Shown here piece after piece: positions 34,445 to 44,132 of a stretch of DNA of 64,000 nt. This DNA comes from Clostridia bacterium. GTDB taxonomy: Bacteria; Bacillota; Clostridia; Peptostreptococcales; JAAYPU01. The notes beneath the pieces were generated by a model. It was not told where the DNA came from and made no database searches. It worked only from the letters and a program-made list of their open reading frames with translations. Location of the stretch: positions 1-64,000 of the forward strand of contig JADQBM010000042.1 of assembly GCA_016278615.1 (NCBI GenBank), read 5' to 3'. Both the position numbers and the translations under genes were made by a program. Positions within the stretch are counted from its first letter, which is position 1. Every line of letters begins with the position of its first letter.

Positions 34445-35710
34445 GTGCCCAAATATATAATAGAAAAAAATGGTCCCCTCAAGGGTGAGGTGGTGATGAG
34501 TGGCTCAAAGAATGCAGTATTGCCCATTATGGCTGCGTCTATTCTCACTTCAAAGCAGTGTACCATTACAGATATTCCAAAGCTTAGAGATGTAGATGTC
34601 ATGTGCCAACTACTGAGAAGTGTTGGGGCAGAAGTCAATATAGATTACATAAAAAAAGAAATATCAATAACTTGCGATACAGTTAGTGAATTAGAGGCAC
34701 CCTACGAGTTGGTGAAACAGATGAGGGCATCTAATCTCATTATGGGGCCGCTCCTTTCTCGAACCGGAAAAGTAAAAATTTCTATGCCAGGAGGGTGTGC
34801 GATTGGAGCAAGACCTATCGATTTACACCTTAAAGGGTTTCAAGCACTTGGTGCGGAAATCGAATTAGAACACGGGTATGTTGAAGCAAGAGCCGAAAAA
34901 TTGATTGGTGATAAAATTTATTTAGATTTTCCCAGCGTTGGGGCCACAGAGAATATTATGATGTGTGCTGTTTTAGCACAAGGCATCACAACCATTGAAA
35001 ATGCTGCAGAAGAGCCTGAAATTGTTGATTTGGCAAATTTCCTTAACAGCATTGGAGCTAAAATAAAAGGTGCTGGTACGGATACCATAAAGATAGAAGG
35101 TGTCAGTAAAAGTGAATTAACAGGAACAAAGCATGCTATTATTCCAGATAGAATTGAAACAGGAACATTTATGGTAGCCGCAGCAGTGACAAGAGGAAAT
35201 CTTCTCATAAAAAATGCCATTGCAGACCATGTAAAGCCTATTATAGCGAAGCTTAAGGAATGTGGCGTAGAAATAACAGAAACAGATGGAGATATACGAG
35301 TAACTGCAAATAAAGGCGTAAAAGCTACAGATATTAAAACACTTCCGTATCCAGGCTTTCCGACGGATATGCAAGCTCAGTTTATGACTTTGCTTACATC
35401 GGCAATAGGAACCAGTATCATTATTGAAACTGTTTTTGAAAATAGATATATGCATATCGGTGAATTAAATCGGATGGGATCAAATATAAAAATTGAGGGT
35501 AGGAGTGCTGTTGTTCCTGGAGAGCAAATGTTAGAGGGTGCTCAAGTGACGGCTACTGATTTGAGAGCTGGTGCAGCGCTAGTTCTTGCAGGACTTATAG
35601 CAGAAGGAACTACTGAAATATCTGATATTTATCATATTGAAAGAGGATATTCAGAATTTGTAGAAAAGCTATCTCGAATTGGGGCAAAGATTAGAAAAGT
35701 AGAGGACTAA
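34445..35710 (+). CDS. murA: UDP-N-acetylglucosamine 1-carboxyvinyltransferase
   Basis: 421 residues. First committed step of peptidoglycan synthesis: transfers enolpyruvate from PEP to UDP-GlcNAc in the cytosol. Conserved start GPLKGEVVMSGSKNAVLPIM with the catalytic Lys-Asn, and the active-site loop MPGGCAIGARPIDLHL with Cys118 (the fosfomycin target). Also GFPTDMQAQFM with the general-base Asp. The GTG start follows AGGAGGAAAGCTTA. Neighbouring spoIID suggests this is the murA copy of the sporulation-linked locus, as in Bacillus. Confidence 0.96.
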   Translation: MPKYIIEKNGPLKGEVVMSGSKNAVLPIMAASILTSKQCTITDIPKLRDVDVMCQLLRSVGAEVNIDYIKKEISITCDTVSELEAPYELVKQMRASNLIMGPLLSRTGKVKISMPGGCAIGARPIDLHLKGFQALGAEIELEHGYVEARAEKLIGDKIYLDFPSVGATENIMMCAVLAQGITTIENAAEEPEIVDLANFLNSIGAKIKGAGTDTIKIEGVSKSELTGTKHAIIPDRIETGTFMVAAAVTRGNLLIKNAIADHVKPIIAKLKECGVEITETDGDIRVTANKGVKATDIKTLPYPGFPTDMQAQFMTLLTSAIGTSIIIETVFENRYMHIGELNRMGSNIKIEGRSAVVPGEQMLEGAQVTATDLRAGAALVLAGLIAEGTTEISDIYHIERGYSEFVEKLSRIGAKIRKVED

Positions 35711-35950
35711 TAATTAATTAAGAATTAAGAATGAATAATGAATAATGAAGGATGGTTTCCCAAGGGAAACCTACATTTAGAAAAAATAATAGTTATAAAC
35801 TTAAAGAATTTCGCATTATGCGAAATTCTTTTGTGTTTCTTGAAGTTTTTTATTTATCATTATTCCCAATATCTTTGTTCGAAATTTTGCTTAATGCAAA
35901 ATTCACCTTAATTCTTAATTTTTATTTCTTAATTCTTAATTTTTCGTTTC
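35710..35950. repeat. MITE-like palindromic repeat, second family
   Basis: Left arm AATTAAGAATTAAGAATG with AATAATGAAGG, right arm CACCTTAATTCTTAATTTTT and its echo. Inside are the hairpins GGTTTCCC / GGGAAACC, AGAATTTCGC / GCGAAATTCT and AATTTTGC / GCAAAATT. Same design as the repeats at 11780 and 43933 but with different arm sequence. It separates murA from spoIID. Confidence 0.75.
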
Positions 35951-36039
35951 TTCACTATTTTCCTTAACGCTTTAAGGAATATTCACCATAAGCCTGTCAT
36001 ATAAATTTATAACGAATGATACGATTAAAGGTGGATAAG

Positions 36040-37020
36040 ATGAAGAAGTTAATTGTTTTGGGTCTTGTGCTTTGCTTTATGATTATTGGATTGCCTCTTG
36101 CGATTATCAGTACCTTTGATGATGAGCCCATAGTGGAAGAACGACCAGAATCAAAGGAGCGGGTAAGGGTATTTATTAATCAAGAGAATAAGACCATAGA
36201 AATGGATTTAGAGGCGTATATAAAAAGTGTTGTTGCCAGCGAAATGCCGGGAGAATTTCAAGAAGAAGCATTAAAGGCTCAGGCGGTGGCAGCAAGGACG
36301 TATGCTATGGCTCGAATGCGAATGTTTGGTGAAAATGGGCATCCCAATCACTCCCAGGCACCTCTTTGTGATGGTGTGCATTGTCAAGTCTATATTTCTT
36401 ATGAGAAATTAAAAGAAATAAAATCATCGGATTGGATTTTAAAGTATTGGGAAAAAATAAGTGAGGCGGTAGAGGATACTCGAGGGCTGGTTATGACTTA
36501 TGAAGGGGAATTGGTAGATCAACCTCTTTTCCATTCTACCAGCGGAGGAAACACTGAAAACTCAGAAGATGTTTTTACCACATCGGTTCCGTATCTAAGA
36601 AGTGTAGCGAGCCCCTTTGAGATAAAAGCGCCTTATTATAAAGACTCAGTAACTATAAGTTTAAACGACTTTAAGTCACAGATTTTATCAAAATATAAGA
36701 ACTTGTCCATTGATTTAAATCATTTTCAAGATTCTGTAAAAATTCTTGAACGTAGCAGCGGTGGTCGCGTAAGTGAAATTAAAGTTGGAAATCTTATTTT
36801 ATCTGGAAGGGATGTAAGAGAGATGTTGGGACTTAGGTCTGCAAACTTTACCATAGAATCCAAGAATAATCAGATTACCTTTAATACCATAGGATATGGT
36901 CATGGAGTTGGTATGAGCCAATGGGGTGCAAATGGGATGGCAGAACAAGGATCCGACTATATCGAAATTCTTAAGCATTTTTATCAAGGCGTTGAGATTA
37001 TTGAAATAGATCAATTATAA
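36040..37020 (+). CDS. spoIID: Stage II sporulation protein D
   Basis: About 326 residues, lytic transglycosylase acting on peptidoglycan during engulfment. One N-terminal membrane helix, then the SpoIID/LytB domain with VVASEMPGEFQEEALKAQAV (catalytic Glu in SEMP) and ARTYA. A four-part set of metal-binding and active-site features follows: CDGVHCQVY, STSGGNTENSEDVF, YGHGVGMSQWGA. I start at ATG 36040 with AAAGGTGG (36028-36035); ATG 36016 lacks a site. Confidence 0.95.
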   Translation: MKKLIVLGLVLCFMIIGLPLAIISTFDDEPIVEERPESKERVRVFINQENKTIEMDLEAYIKSVVASEMPGEFQEEALKAQAVAARTYAMARMRMFGENGHPNHSQAPLCDGVHCQVYISYEKLKEIKSSDWILKYWEKISEAVEDTRGLVMTYEGELVDQPLFHSTSGGNTENSEDVFTTSVPYLRSVASPFEIKAPYYKDSVTISLNDFKSQILSKYKNLSIDLNHFQDSVKILERSSGGRVSEIKVGNLILSGRDVREMLGLRSANFTIESKNNQITFNTIGYGHGVGMSQWGANGMAEQGSDYIEILKHFYQGVEIIEIDQL

Positions 37021-37070
37021 CATGACATAAGTAAGCCGCTCGCCAATTTACGAGCGACTGTTAATGCGAG

Positions 37071-37346
37071 TCAATAATTTGTCGTATAGCCCCAAAGGTA
37101 ATGCACATGACCATTATCATAGGAAGTAACACTTCTATAATAATGGCGGTGACCTCTACCAGCCATTAGTTTGGAGCTGGTAGGGAGATAATAGCTGTGT
37201 TTATGACCGTCTACAAAAGCTGTTTCTCCTTTCATATAATGAAAGTGATTAGGTGTATTTGGATCTGGGCTTGTCGTTCCGTCATATCCATGGGTGTGAT
37301 TATCATTAAATGTGGTTTTGCCATTATAATTATGAGTGTGCAACAT
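37071..37346 (-). CDS. YmaF-like histidine-rich protein
   Basis: 91 residues with repeated His pairs: HTHNYNG, NHTHGYDG, NHFHYMKG, GHKHSYY, GHRHYYR, GHVHYLWG. The pattern matches the YmaF family (function unknown; metal binding is plausible given the six H-x-H motifs, and a spore role has been suggested for His-rich small proteins). GGAGGTGATATTATG is read on its strand. It converges on spoIID, with a CGCTCG / CGAGCG hairpin at about 37038 between them. Confidence 0.8.
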   Translation of the reverse strand: MLHTHNYNGKTTFNDNHTHGYDGTTSPDPNTPNHFHYMKGETAFVDGHKHSYYLPTSSKLMAGRGHRHYYRSVTSYDNGHVHYLWGYTTNY

Positions 37347-37428
37347 AATATCACCTCCATTTTATCTTATGACTTATGGAGAACCGATGCGCCTATTTTA
37401 CAATTTATTTCGTCACAAAAAAGCCGCC

Positions 37429-37446
37429 CGTTAAAACGGACGGCTT
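37429..37446 (-). terminator. Terminator of the symporter operon
   Basis: Hairpin AAGCCG-CCGTT / AACGG-CGGCTT with one mismatch (approximately 37428-37446). On the minus strand it is followed by TTTTTT. It lies about 20 bases after the small accessory gene. Confidence 0.85.
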
Positions 37447-37464
37447 AATATGATTCACATTGTA

Positions 37465-37611
37465 TTATCTGCCTTGATCATTGAGTTTCTTGATTTTTAC
37501 TTTTACTGCCTTTGCATACCAGACAATAAGAAGTATGGGGCCAATAATGCACATCGCACCTGCCACATTACACCAAAAATCCCAGTCCCACATTAACACG
37601 CTATCAAACAT
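37465..37611 (-). CDS. Small membrane partner of the sodium:solute symporter
   Basis: 48 residues: a Trp-rich start (MFDSVLMWDWDFW), one membrane helix (about 14-33; GAMCIIGPILLIVWY) and a basic tail (KAVKVKIKKLNDQGR). Its ATG shares a base with the symporter stop codon (TAATG), so translation is tightly coupled. Its size, topology and position match the group annotated as symporter small accessory protein next to SSS transporters. Its role is unproven; stabilisation or gating is a guess. Confidence 0.8.
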   Translation of the reverse strand: MFDSVLMWDWDFWCNVAGAMCIIGPILLIVWYAKAVKVKIKKLNDQGR

Positions 37612-39116
37612 TAAAGATTACCCCCTTCGCTCATGGTTTCCTTTCCAAGGGCATTGGCAACTAAGTAAATGACCAGAACAATAGGTACAATGAGTAGTAT
37701 CCCTTGCTCTTGCCATAATTCAGTTGAGCCAATTTTAACAACATAAACTTCCCAATCATCCGACCATACGCCGAAGAAATTGGTCCAGATATACCAAGTA
37801 AATGAAAGCACAAGACCAGTTATCGTTGCAAGTGTTCCTGCAATTTTCTTAGGTGCTTTCTTAGAGAATGTTCCAAAGTAAACTGGAATCAATGATACGG
37901 AAAGAATAATGGTTGCTTGGAATACCCATATTTCCATGATTCTGTCAAAGACAAAAGTTAAGCCTAAGGATATAACAGCACTTGCAATAATTCCGTATTT
38001 TGTGATCTGTTCAACTCTCTTGCCATCTGCTTCAGGGTTAATGATTCTCTTATAAATATCATGACCCACAACACCACCAGATACTAAGAAGTATGAATCA
38101 GCTGTTGACATAGCAGCCGCAAGAACGCCAGCTATAAATAAACCAAGAATTCCAGGTGGCAGATATTGACCTACTATGGCCAGTAAGGCCTGATTTGCTT
38201 CAACTTCCGGAATCATTCCAAGACCGATTGCCGCTGCTCCTAAGATTCCAAGGAATGTAACAACCCAGTCAAAAGCTAACCACATGGGCACTCCAACTGC
38301 AAATGCCTTTTTGATTTCTTTTGGGCCGGCTGCAGCAAAAACTCTTTGGAAGAAAGCAGGTTCAGCAAGTACAGCAAGAGCAGTAATAGAATAAGAAACA
38401 AGAGTTGCAGGAGATAGATATCCGGCACCAACACTAAAGTAGTACCATGGATCTTCACCACACCATTCAGTTAATCCGATATAAACTTGTTCATATCCTC
38501 CGAAGCTACTCCAACCAACGATCATTGCGATACCCAGTGTTACCATCATGAGAATAAACTGGATAAAGTCAGTCATGGTAACAGCCCAAAGGCCGCCAGT
38601 GTAAGTATATATAACAACAACAACAGCACCAATAATGGTTCCTAACCAAATAGGAATAGGTAGAATAAGAGATAAAAGCATCCCAATTCCTAACATTTCC
38701 ATTGTATTGGTAGAATACACAAAGGCAGCGATTGAAGTTGCGATCCCAGCAGGTTTCCCATATTTTTCATAGCAGATATCCTGCATTGTGGTACCACCAG
38801 GAAACTTTTCTTTAAAAACAGGTGCAAGAAATGCCATTACAATATACATGGCAGTATAGGGTAGTGAATACGCAAAGAATCCTGAGATACCTTCATAAAA
38901 ACCAATTTCGGAAGTTCCGAATAAGGTATCTAGCCCGTAAAAGGTAGATACTAATGTACCAACTAGCAATGGAGCAGTAAGGTCTCTCCCTGCCATAAAG
39001 TAATCATCAAAGCCGGTAGATTTCTTTGAAAAATAAAATCCAAGCCATAGCATAAAGGCGATATAGCCTAAGATTATTGCGAAGTCAAGCGCATGAAGTT
39101 TTACAATAACATCCAT
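37611..39116 (-). CDS. Sodium:solute symporter (SSS family)
   Basis: 501 residues with about 13 hydrophobic segments. The SSS pattern is clear: DFAIILGYIAFMLWLG at the start, GTLVSTFYGLDTLFG, YTYTGGLWAVTMTDFIQF, and AGVLAAAMSTADSYFLVSGG with the sodium-site Ser residues. It should import an organic solute (pantothenate, proline, carboxylate-like) with Na+; the substrate cannot be told. AAAGGAGGAAAAATT precedes the ATG. A sigma-54-type regulator and hybrid kinase lie just upstream on the same strand. Confidence 0.92.
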   Translation of the reverse strand: MDVIVKLHALDFAIILGYIAFMLWLGFYFSKKSTGFDDYFMAGRDLTAPLLVGTLVSTFYGLDTLFGTSEIGFYEGISGFFAYSLPYTAMYIVMAFLAPVFKEKFPGGTTMQDICYEKYGKPAGIATSIAAFVYSTNTMEMLGIGMLLSLILPIPIWLGTIIGAVVVVIYTYTGGLWAVTMTDFIQFILMMVTLGIAMIVGWSSFGGYEQVYIGLTEWCGEDPWYYFSVGAGYLSPATLVSYSITALAVLAEPAFFQRVFAAAGPKEIKKAFAVGVPMWLAFDWVVTFLGILGAAAIGLGMIPEVEANQALLAIVGQYLPPGILGLFIAGVLAAAMSTADSYFLVSGGVVGHDIYKRIINPEADGKRVEQITKYGIIASAVISLGLTFVFDRIMEIWVFQATIILSVSLIPVYFGTFSKKAPKKIAGTLATITGLVLSFTWYIWTNFFGVWSDDWEVYVVKIGSTELWQEQGILLIVPIVLVIYLVANALGKETMSEGGNL

Positions 39117-39369
39117 ATAATTTTTCCTCCTTTAAATAGTATTTTAAAATAATGACAGAAGAAAGTTTCACCTCCCTTATAGAATAATATATTTCAAGCA
39201 AGTAATGATTAGACATTACAATGCTTGTGGGCTTAGATTTCATACAAAGCTTTAACCAGCATTTTTGTATTCAGAATCCATTTGTTTATGGGAGTAGAAA
39301 TTGTACGCGTCCAAAAAAAGGATCTGGGTCTAAGTCCCACTTAGTGTAGGTACCTATTTTATAAGCAAA
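39117..39369. other. Upstream region of the symporter
   Basis: No ORF. Because an NtrC-type regulator is adjacent I searched for a GG-N10-GC sigma-54 promoter on the minus strand and found no convincing one. Confidence 0.35.
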
Positions 39370-39373
39370 AAAT

Positions 39374-39394
39374 ATACCAAAGAAACTTTGGTAT
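39374..39394 (-). terminator. Intrinsic hairpin between regulator and symporter genes
   Basis: ATACCAAAG / CTTTGGTAT with a three-base loop. Minus-strand tail TTTTTTG after an AT step; A-runs on both sides allow function in both directions. Confidence 0.75.
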
Positions 39395-39469
39395 CAAAAA
39401 AGGGCTGGAAGCATAGAAGCACCAATAAAAAAATAAGTGAGCCATTAGAATATTCAAAAAATTAAGAAA

Positions 39470-39496
39470 GGGACACTGAATTATTTACAGTGTCCC
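39470..39496 (-). terminator. Terminator of the two-component operon
   Basis: GGGACACTG / CAGTGTCCC perfect stem (9 bp), followed on the minus strand by TTTCTTAATTTTTT. Confidence 0.8.
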
Positions 39497-39516
39497 TTCC
39501 CTAATGATGGTAATAT

Positions 39517-40854
39517 TTACGGGTTTATATGATATTTGTTTAATTTATTATAAAGTGTTTTCTCGCTAATGCCTAACATTTTTGCCGTTCTCTTTTTATT
39601 ACCACTTAATTTTTCAAGAGTGAATTCAATATAAGCTTCTTCCAATTGATCTAATGGAATAATTCTATCAGACTCGAAAAGGTGCGTGTATGGGTTCTTT
39701 GATTTGGCATCATAAATATAACGTGGTAAATCACTGGTATTTATGGTATCGGTCACAGTCAATGAAGCAGTAGTTTCAACAACATTTTTAAGTTCTCTAA
39801 CATTTCCGCTCCACTCATATTCTTCAAGAATTTCCAGTGCCTCTTTGGAAATTTTCTCAGCAGTTACCATGAATTTTTTGCGATATTGATTTAAAAAATG
39901 ATTAATCAGAGGTTCTATATCACTTTTCCGTTCTCTTAAAGGAGGCACTTGTAAAGTAATGGTATTGATTCTATAAAATAAATCTTGTCTAAAGTTGCCT
40001 TCTTTTACTTCCTCGTCTAGTTTTTTATTAGAGGCACAGATTAAGCGAAAATCTGTTTCAATTGTGTTTTTGCCACCGACTCTTTCATATTTTTTATACT
40101 CTAAAACACGCAAAAGCTTAGTTTGTAGACTGGGACTTAAGTCGCCTATTTCATCTAAAAAAAGGGTTCCTTTATTAGAAAGTTCAATTTTACCTTGCCG
40201 TGTATCCACTGCACCAGTAAATGCGCCTCTTTCATGGCCAAATAGCTCGCTTTCAGCTAAATCCCTTGGAATTGCTGCACAATTCACTTTTATCATATTG
40301 TTATATTTCCTGAGGCTGTTGTAATGGATAAAGTCTGCAAGTATTTCTTTTCCGGTTCCATTTTCTCCGAGAATTAGAATAGGAAGGTCGCTATTGCATA
40401 CTTTAAGAGCTTTATCGATACAGGCTTTTATTTCAGGGCTGTTGCTTACAAAATTTAATCGTCTATCAAAAAGCTCCTGTGAAGCTCCCTCATCTTCCTC
40501 GGAAAAAACATGAGCTAATACAGTATTGATTTCATTTAATGAAAAAGGTTTAGCAATAAAATCCATAACACCATTTTCCAAGAAATAATGTATTTTTTCT
40601 AAGTCTGCATAGGCTGTCATGATAACAACTTTTAGATTTGGGTCAATTCGTTTCATAAGTTGCAGAGCTTCTAAACCATTCATTTTAGGCATCTCAATAT
40701 CCATGATAATCAGATCAGGTGATTCTGACTTAATCTGAGAAAGTCCAGTTGAGGCATCACTGAATTCAAAAACCTTGTAACCAGAATTTTTCAATATTTT
40801 ATGAATTAATTTTAGAGTTGGGATGGAATCATCAATTACAAAGATTTTCTTCAT
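39517..40854 (-). CDS. Sigma-54-dependent response regulator (NtrC family)
   Basis: 445 residues. The receiver domain has Asp52 in LIIMDIEMPKMNG. The AAA+ domain shows Walker A GENGTGKE (about 163-170), the sigma-54-contact loop GAFTGA (about 210-215) and Walker B GTLFLDEIGD. A Fis-type helix-turn-helix closes the protein (NKKRTAKMLGISEKTLYNKL). It activates sigma-54 promoters when phosphorylated, probably by the hybrid kinase 14 bases upstream, and possibly targets the symporter. GAGGTGAAAA precedes the ATG. Confidence 0.93.
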   Translation of the reverse strand: MKKIFVIDDSIPTLKLIHKILKNSGYKVFEFSDASTGLSQIKSESPDLIIMDIEMPKMNGLEALQLMKRIDPNLKVVIMTAYADLEKIHYFLENGVMDFIAKPFSLNEINTVLAHVFSEEDEGASQELFDRRLNFVSNSPEIKACIDKALKVCNSDLPILILGENGTGKEILADFIHYNSLRKYNNMIKVNCAAIPRDLAESELFGHERGAFTGAVDTRQGKIELSNKGTLFLDEIGDLSPSLQTKLLRVLEYKKYERVGGKNTIETDFRLICASNKKLDEEVKEGNFRQDLFYRINTITLQVPPLRERKSDIEPLINHFLNQYRKKFMVTAEKISKEALEILEEYEWSGNVRELKNVVETTASLTVTDTINTSDLPRYIYDAKSKNPYTHLFESDRIIPLDQLEEAYIEFTLEKLSGNKKRTAKMLGISEKTLYNKLNKYHINP

Positions 40855-40868
40855 TTTTCACCTCAGAT

Positions 40869-43847
40869 TTAGCTATTTTCATAAGTTTTTTTAATATATT
40901 CTGCGACTTCGCTGAGTTTCTTTTCTATCAGTCTAATCCTTTGAAGGATGGTATCGTTTGGAAGTTGTTCTATTTCGTTTTCAAGGATTATAATGTCTTC
41001 TAACCCATATTGAATGTATAGGCTGGCTGCAGTTCCTTTAAGCCCATGTAATGTTTTCTTGCATTCAATTATATCATTTTTAAGAACAAAACTCTTTGTT
41101 TTTTCAATAAAATCCATATAAGAGTCGGTAAAGGTGGTCAATAAATCTCCAATAAAAGATTCCTCTCCACTTACAAGTTCACTGAGTTTTTGATGATTGA
41201 TATAAGGGGTATTTTTTTTAACAGACATTTGCTGAGTGCCAAGGTATTTTACAAGTTTATCATACAGCATATCTAAACTAATGGGTTTGCAAACATAATC
41301 ATCCATTCCTGCAACAAAGCATTTTTGGATTTCGTTCTCAAGTACATAGGCAGTAACGGCAATGATAGGAACATTTCTTTTTTGAAAGATACAGACTTCT
41401 TTGATTCTTGAGGCTGCTTCTAAACCGTCCATTACTGGCATTTCGATATCCATAATGACAAGATCTACAGGATGATTTTTAAATAGATCCAATGCACGCT
41501 TCCCATTGTCTGCGGTAAGAATATTAACATGAAGTTTCTGAAGAAGTTCTACTATTATTTTTCTATTGATATATCCGTCTTCAGCCACCAATACAGTTTT
41601 ATCAGAAAAAGAAACAAAGTTATGTACAACTTTTTTTAATTTTTCCTTTCCTTTTAACTGGCTCAAAGCATCATGTATGGCAGATATAAATTCTGAAGGC
41701 AGAATGGGCTTAATAACTTGGCTAAAGATATTAAGGTCTTCTAATAAGAGAGAATCACCAATCATATCCGCAGGAGAAACCAATAGTATTATGGGGACAT
41801 GTTCTTTTTTTATAGAAGAGAGTTGCTTGGACAATTCCAAGCCATCTATTTTTTCAAGATATAAATCGATGACAATGACATTAAAATCATTGGAAAATGC
41901 TGTTAAAGCTTCTTTCGCTGAGGATACGATAACATGGTCGATTTGTATATCAAAGCAAATCCTTTCTAGAGTATTTCTGATTTTAGCATTTTGCTCCACA
42001 ATAAGAACAGATTTATTTGAAAAACTTGTAAAGTTTTTAATGATTTGTTTTGTGTTTGAATGCTTAAAAGGAATATGAAAAGCAAAAGTGCTTCCACATC
42101 CTAATTTGCTTTCTACTTTTATGTCACCGCCCATGGCTTTAATCAATTGGTTGCTGATGGCTAAACCTAAACCGGTGCCACCGTATTTACGAGTAATGGA
42201 GCTATCGGCCTGGGTGAATTCTTCAAACATGGCATCCACTTTATCGGAGGCGATTCCAATGCCTGTATCTGATATGCAAAATTCGATATGGTTGCTTGAT
42301 TGATCCTTTTGGGTCACAGAAATGGTTATTTCACCTTTCTCGGTAAATTTAATAGCATTATTCAATAGATTTAACATGATCTGGTTAAGCCGCATAGAGT
42401 CTCCGATAACATATGATGGCGTGCTTTTGTCAATATCTAAAATAATTTCTATATTTTTTTGGAGTGCTCTTGTAGAGGTGAGTCGCGTTAATTTTTCTAT
42501 TGTATCTTTAAGATTGAATTCGTTATTTTCCAGTTGTAGTTTTCCTGCTTCTATTTTTGAATAATCTAAAATATCATTAATAATATTAAGCAGAATATTA
42601 CTTGAGTACCGAGTCATTTCTAAGTAGGTGCGTTGTTGAGGTGAAAGGTCTGTCATGTAGGTGAGGTCGGTCATGCCCATGATGCCATTTAAAGGGGTTC
42701 TGATTTCATGGCTCATATTGGCTAAAAAGCGGCTTTTGGTTTCATTGGCTTCTTCCGCATCTTCCTTTGCTTTTTTTAATGCTTCATGAGTCTTTTTTAG
42801 CTCTTCAGTTCTACCAAAGATGGTGGCCAGCATCTTATTAATGGAATTAGCAAGTATACCGATTTCATCAGATCCTCCAAGCTTAACACTTCTTTCCAAA
42901 TCGCCGTCAAGAGTAATGGTGGATACCTCATGGGTTAAATTGGTGAGTCGTGAAATGATATATTTGTTGAAAATATAAGAGCCTAAAATAGCAATAATCA
43001 CTCCGGCAGCTGTTAAGTAAAGGAGTATAAACATAATGGTATCTTTTCCTTGACGATAGATCTGCTTTTGAGATGAAATCTTAAATATGAAAATAGGATC
43101 GTCATAAATATCATTATAGATACCATAGGTTTCTAAAGCGTTGCTATCTGTAGTATGTCCTACAAAAATATTTTTTTCATTTTTAATGGCATCTGAAATT
43201 TGACGTTTGGTGTAGGAATCCGTTGCGTTATAATCCACGGGAATCAAAGGATGTACAAGTGAACTGTTTAATTCATTAATTGCATAATCATCAAAGTAGC
43301 GTGCAATAATCAAAGTTCCGTTGGAACCCTGCCAATCACTTCTCTGAATAGGAAGTGCACTAATCAATACCATTCTTCCTTCGCATGAAACAATGCCAGT
43401 CATTCCCGAATCTAATCGTTCTTGTTTGAAACCATTATGATTAAAAATATATATTAGCTGGGGAGGTATTTCAATATACTCTTTCTTTTCAATGTCATAA
43501 CCTTCTCCGTGATATAGATGGCCATCAATATCATAAAAAAGCATAAAATTGATTCTTAATGTACTGAAAGAGTTGTCAAATATATTGTTTTCTATGTATT
43601 CAGGGTAATCTCCAGCCATGTAGTCAAAAGTATCATCCCAGGCAGACCACTCAGCCGTTAAAGTCCTGAGAGAAGCAAGGCGATGATTAATTTCCGTGAA
43701 AGCCCTTATTACGTTTTGTTCATTTATTTCTTCGTCCATGGAGATATACTCGCCCATGATGATGGTATATAGAATGGCATACAGTAATAATGTAATCATT
43801 GTTACTGTAAGAATAATGGTAATGGTTGTTTTGTGTCGTAGTGTCAT
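40869..43847 (-). CDS. CHASE4-sensor hybrid histidine kinase with Hpt
   Basis: 992 residues. Domain order: membrane helix (about 8-30), extracellular CHASE4 sensor (about 45-240; [17 protein letters not shown]), second helix, HAMP (about 295-345), HisKA with [14 protein letters not shown], HATPase_c ([25 protein letters not shown]), a first receiver with a poor acidic pocket (VEQNAK), a second complete receiver ([21 protein letters not shown]), and a C-terminal Hpt ([15 protein letters not shown]). A full phosphorelay in one chain, most likely feeding the NtrC-type regulator 14 bases downstream. The ligand is probably a small solute. Confidence 0.92.
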   Translation of the reverse strand: MTLRHKTTITIILTVTMITLLLYAILYTIIMGEYISMDEEINEQNVIRAFTEINHRLASLRTLTAEWSAWDDTFDYMAGDYPEYIENNIFDNSFSTLRINFMLFYDIDGHLYHGEGYDIEKKEYIEIPPQLIYIFNHNGFKQERLDSGMTGIVSCEGRMVLISALPIQRSDWQGSNGTLIIARYFDDYAINELNSSLVHPLIPVDYNATDSYTKRQISDAIKNEKNIFVGHTTDSNALETYGIYNDIYDDPIFIFKISSQKQIYRQGKDTIMFILLYLTAAGVIIAILGSYIFNKYIISRLTNLTHEVSTITLDGDLERSVKLGGSDEIGILANSINKMLATIFGRTEELKKTHEALKKAKEDAEEANETKSRFLANMSHEIRTPLNGIMGMTDLTYMTDLSPQQRTYLEMTRYSSNILLNIINDILDYSKIEAGKLQLENNEFNLKDTIEKLTRLTSTRALQKNIEIILDIDKSTPSYVIGDSMRLNQIMLNLLNNAIKFTEKGEITISVTQKDQSSNHIEFCISDTGIGIASDKVDAMFEEFTQADSSITRKYGGTGLGLAISNQLIKAMGGDIKVESKLGCGSTFAFHIPFKHSNTKQIIKNFTSFSNKSVLIVEQNAKIRNTLERICFDIQIDHVIVSSAKEALTAFSNDFNVIVIDLYLEKIDGLELSKQLSSIKKEHVPIILLVSPADMIGDSLLLEDLNIFSQVIKPILPSEFISAIHDALSQLKGKEKLKKVVHNFVSFSDKTVLVAEDGYINRKIIVELLQKLHVNILTADNGKRALDLFKNHPVDLVIMDIEMPVMDGLEAASRIKEVCIFQKRNVPIIAVTAYVLENEIQKCFVAGMDDYVCKPISLDMLYDKLVKYLGTQQMSVKKNTPYINHQKLSELVSGEESFIGDLLTTFTDSYMDFIEKTKSFVLKNDIIECKKTLHGLKGTAASLYIQYGLEDIIILENEIEQLPNDTILQRIRLIEKKLSEVAEYIKKTYENS

Positions 43848-43932
43848 AAGCTTCAGCTCCGTTATTATAATTGTATCTATTATATATCAGATTAATGTGA
43901 CGGGCAAATGTGATATAATTTAAGGACAGATG

Positions 43933-44110
43933 AAAGATAAAAGATGACAGATAACAGATAACAGATAATAGATAACAGTTAAGGATGATTTTGTTTGCAC
44001 AAAATCTCCATCTTAAAATAATCAGAAATACTGGTTTATATAAATAGACAAGTTTTGCTTCAGCAAAACTCTCCTTAACTGTTATCTATTATCTATTAAC
44101 TATTATCTCT
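43933..44110. repeat. MITE-like palindromic repeat, copy B
   Basis: Left arm AGATAACAGATAATAGATAA with CAGTTAAGGATG, right arm CTCCTTAACTGTTATCTATT and ATC. Inner hairpins ATTTTGTTTGCACAAAAT and AGTTTTGCTTCAGCAAAACT. Clear sister of the copy at 11780-11923. It lies between the divergent kinase and addB genes and so may affect both promoters. Confidence 0.82.
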
Positions 44111-44132
44111 CTTAATCCTTGGGGGTGTTGTG

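Noticed and set aside
39117-39470. Sigma-54 promoter for the symporter
   Set aside because: No GG-N10-GC pair with reasonable flanks could be found on the minus strand.
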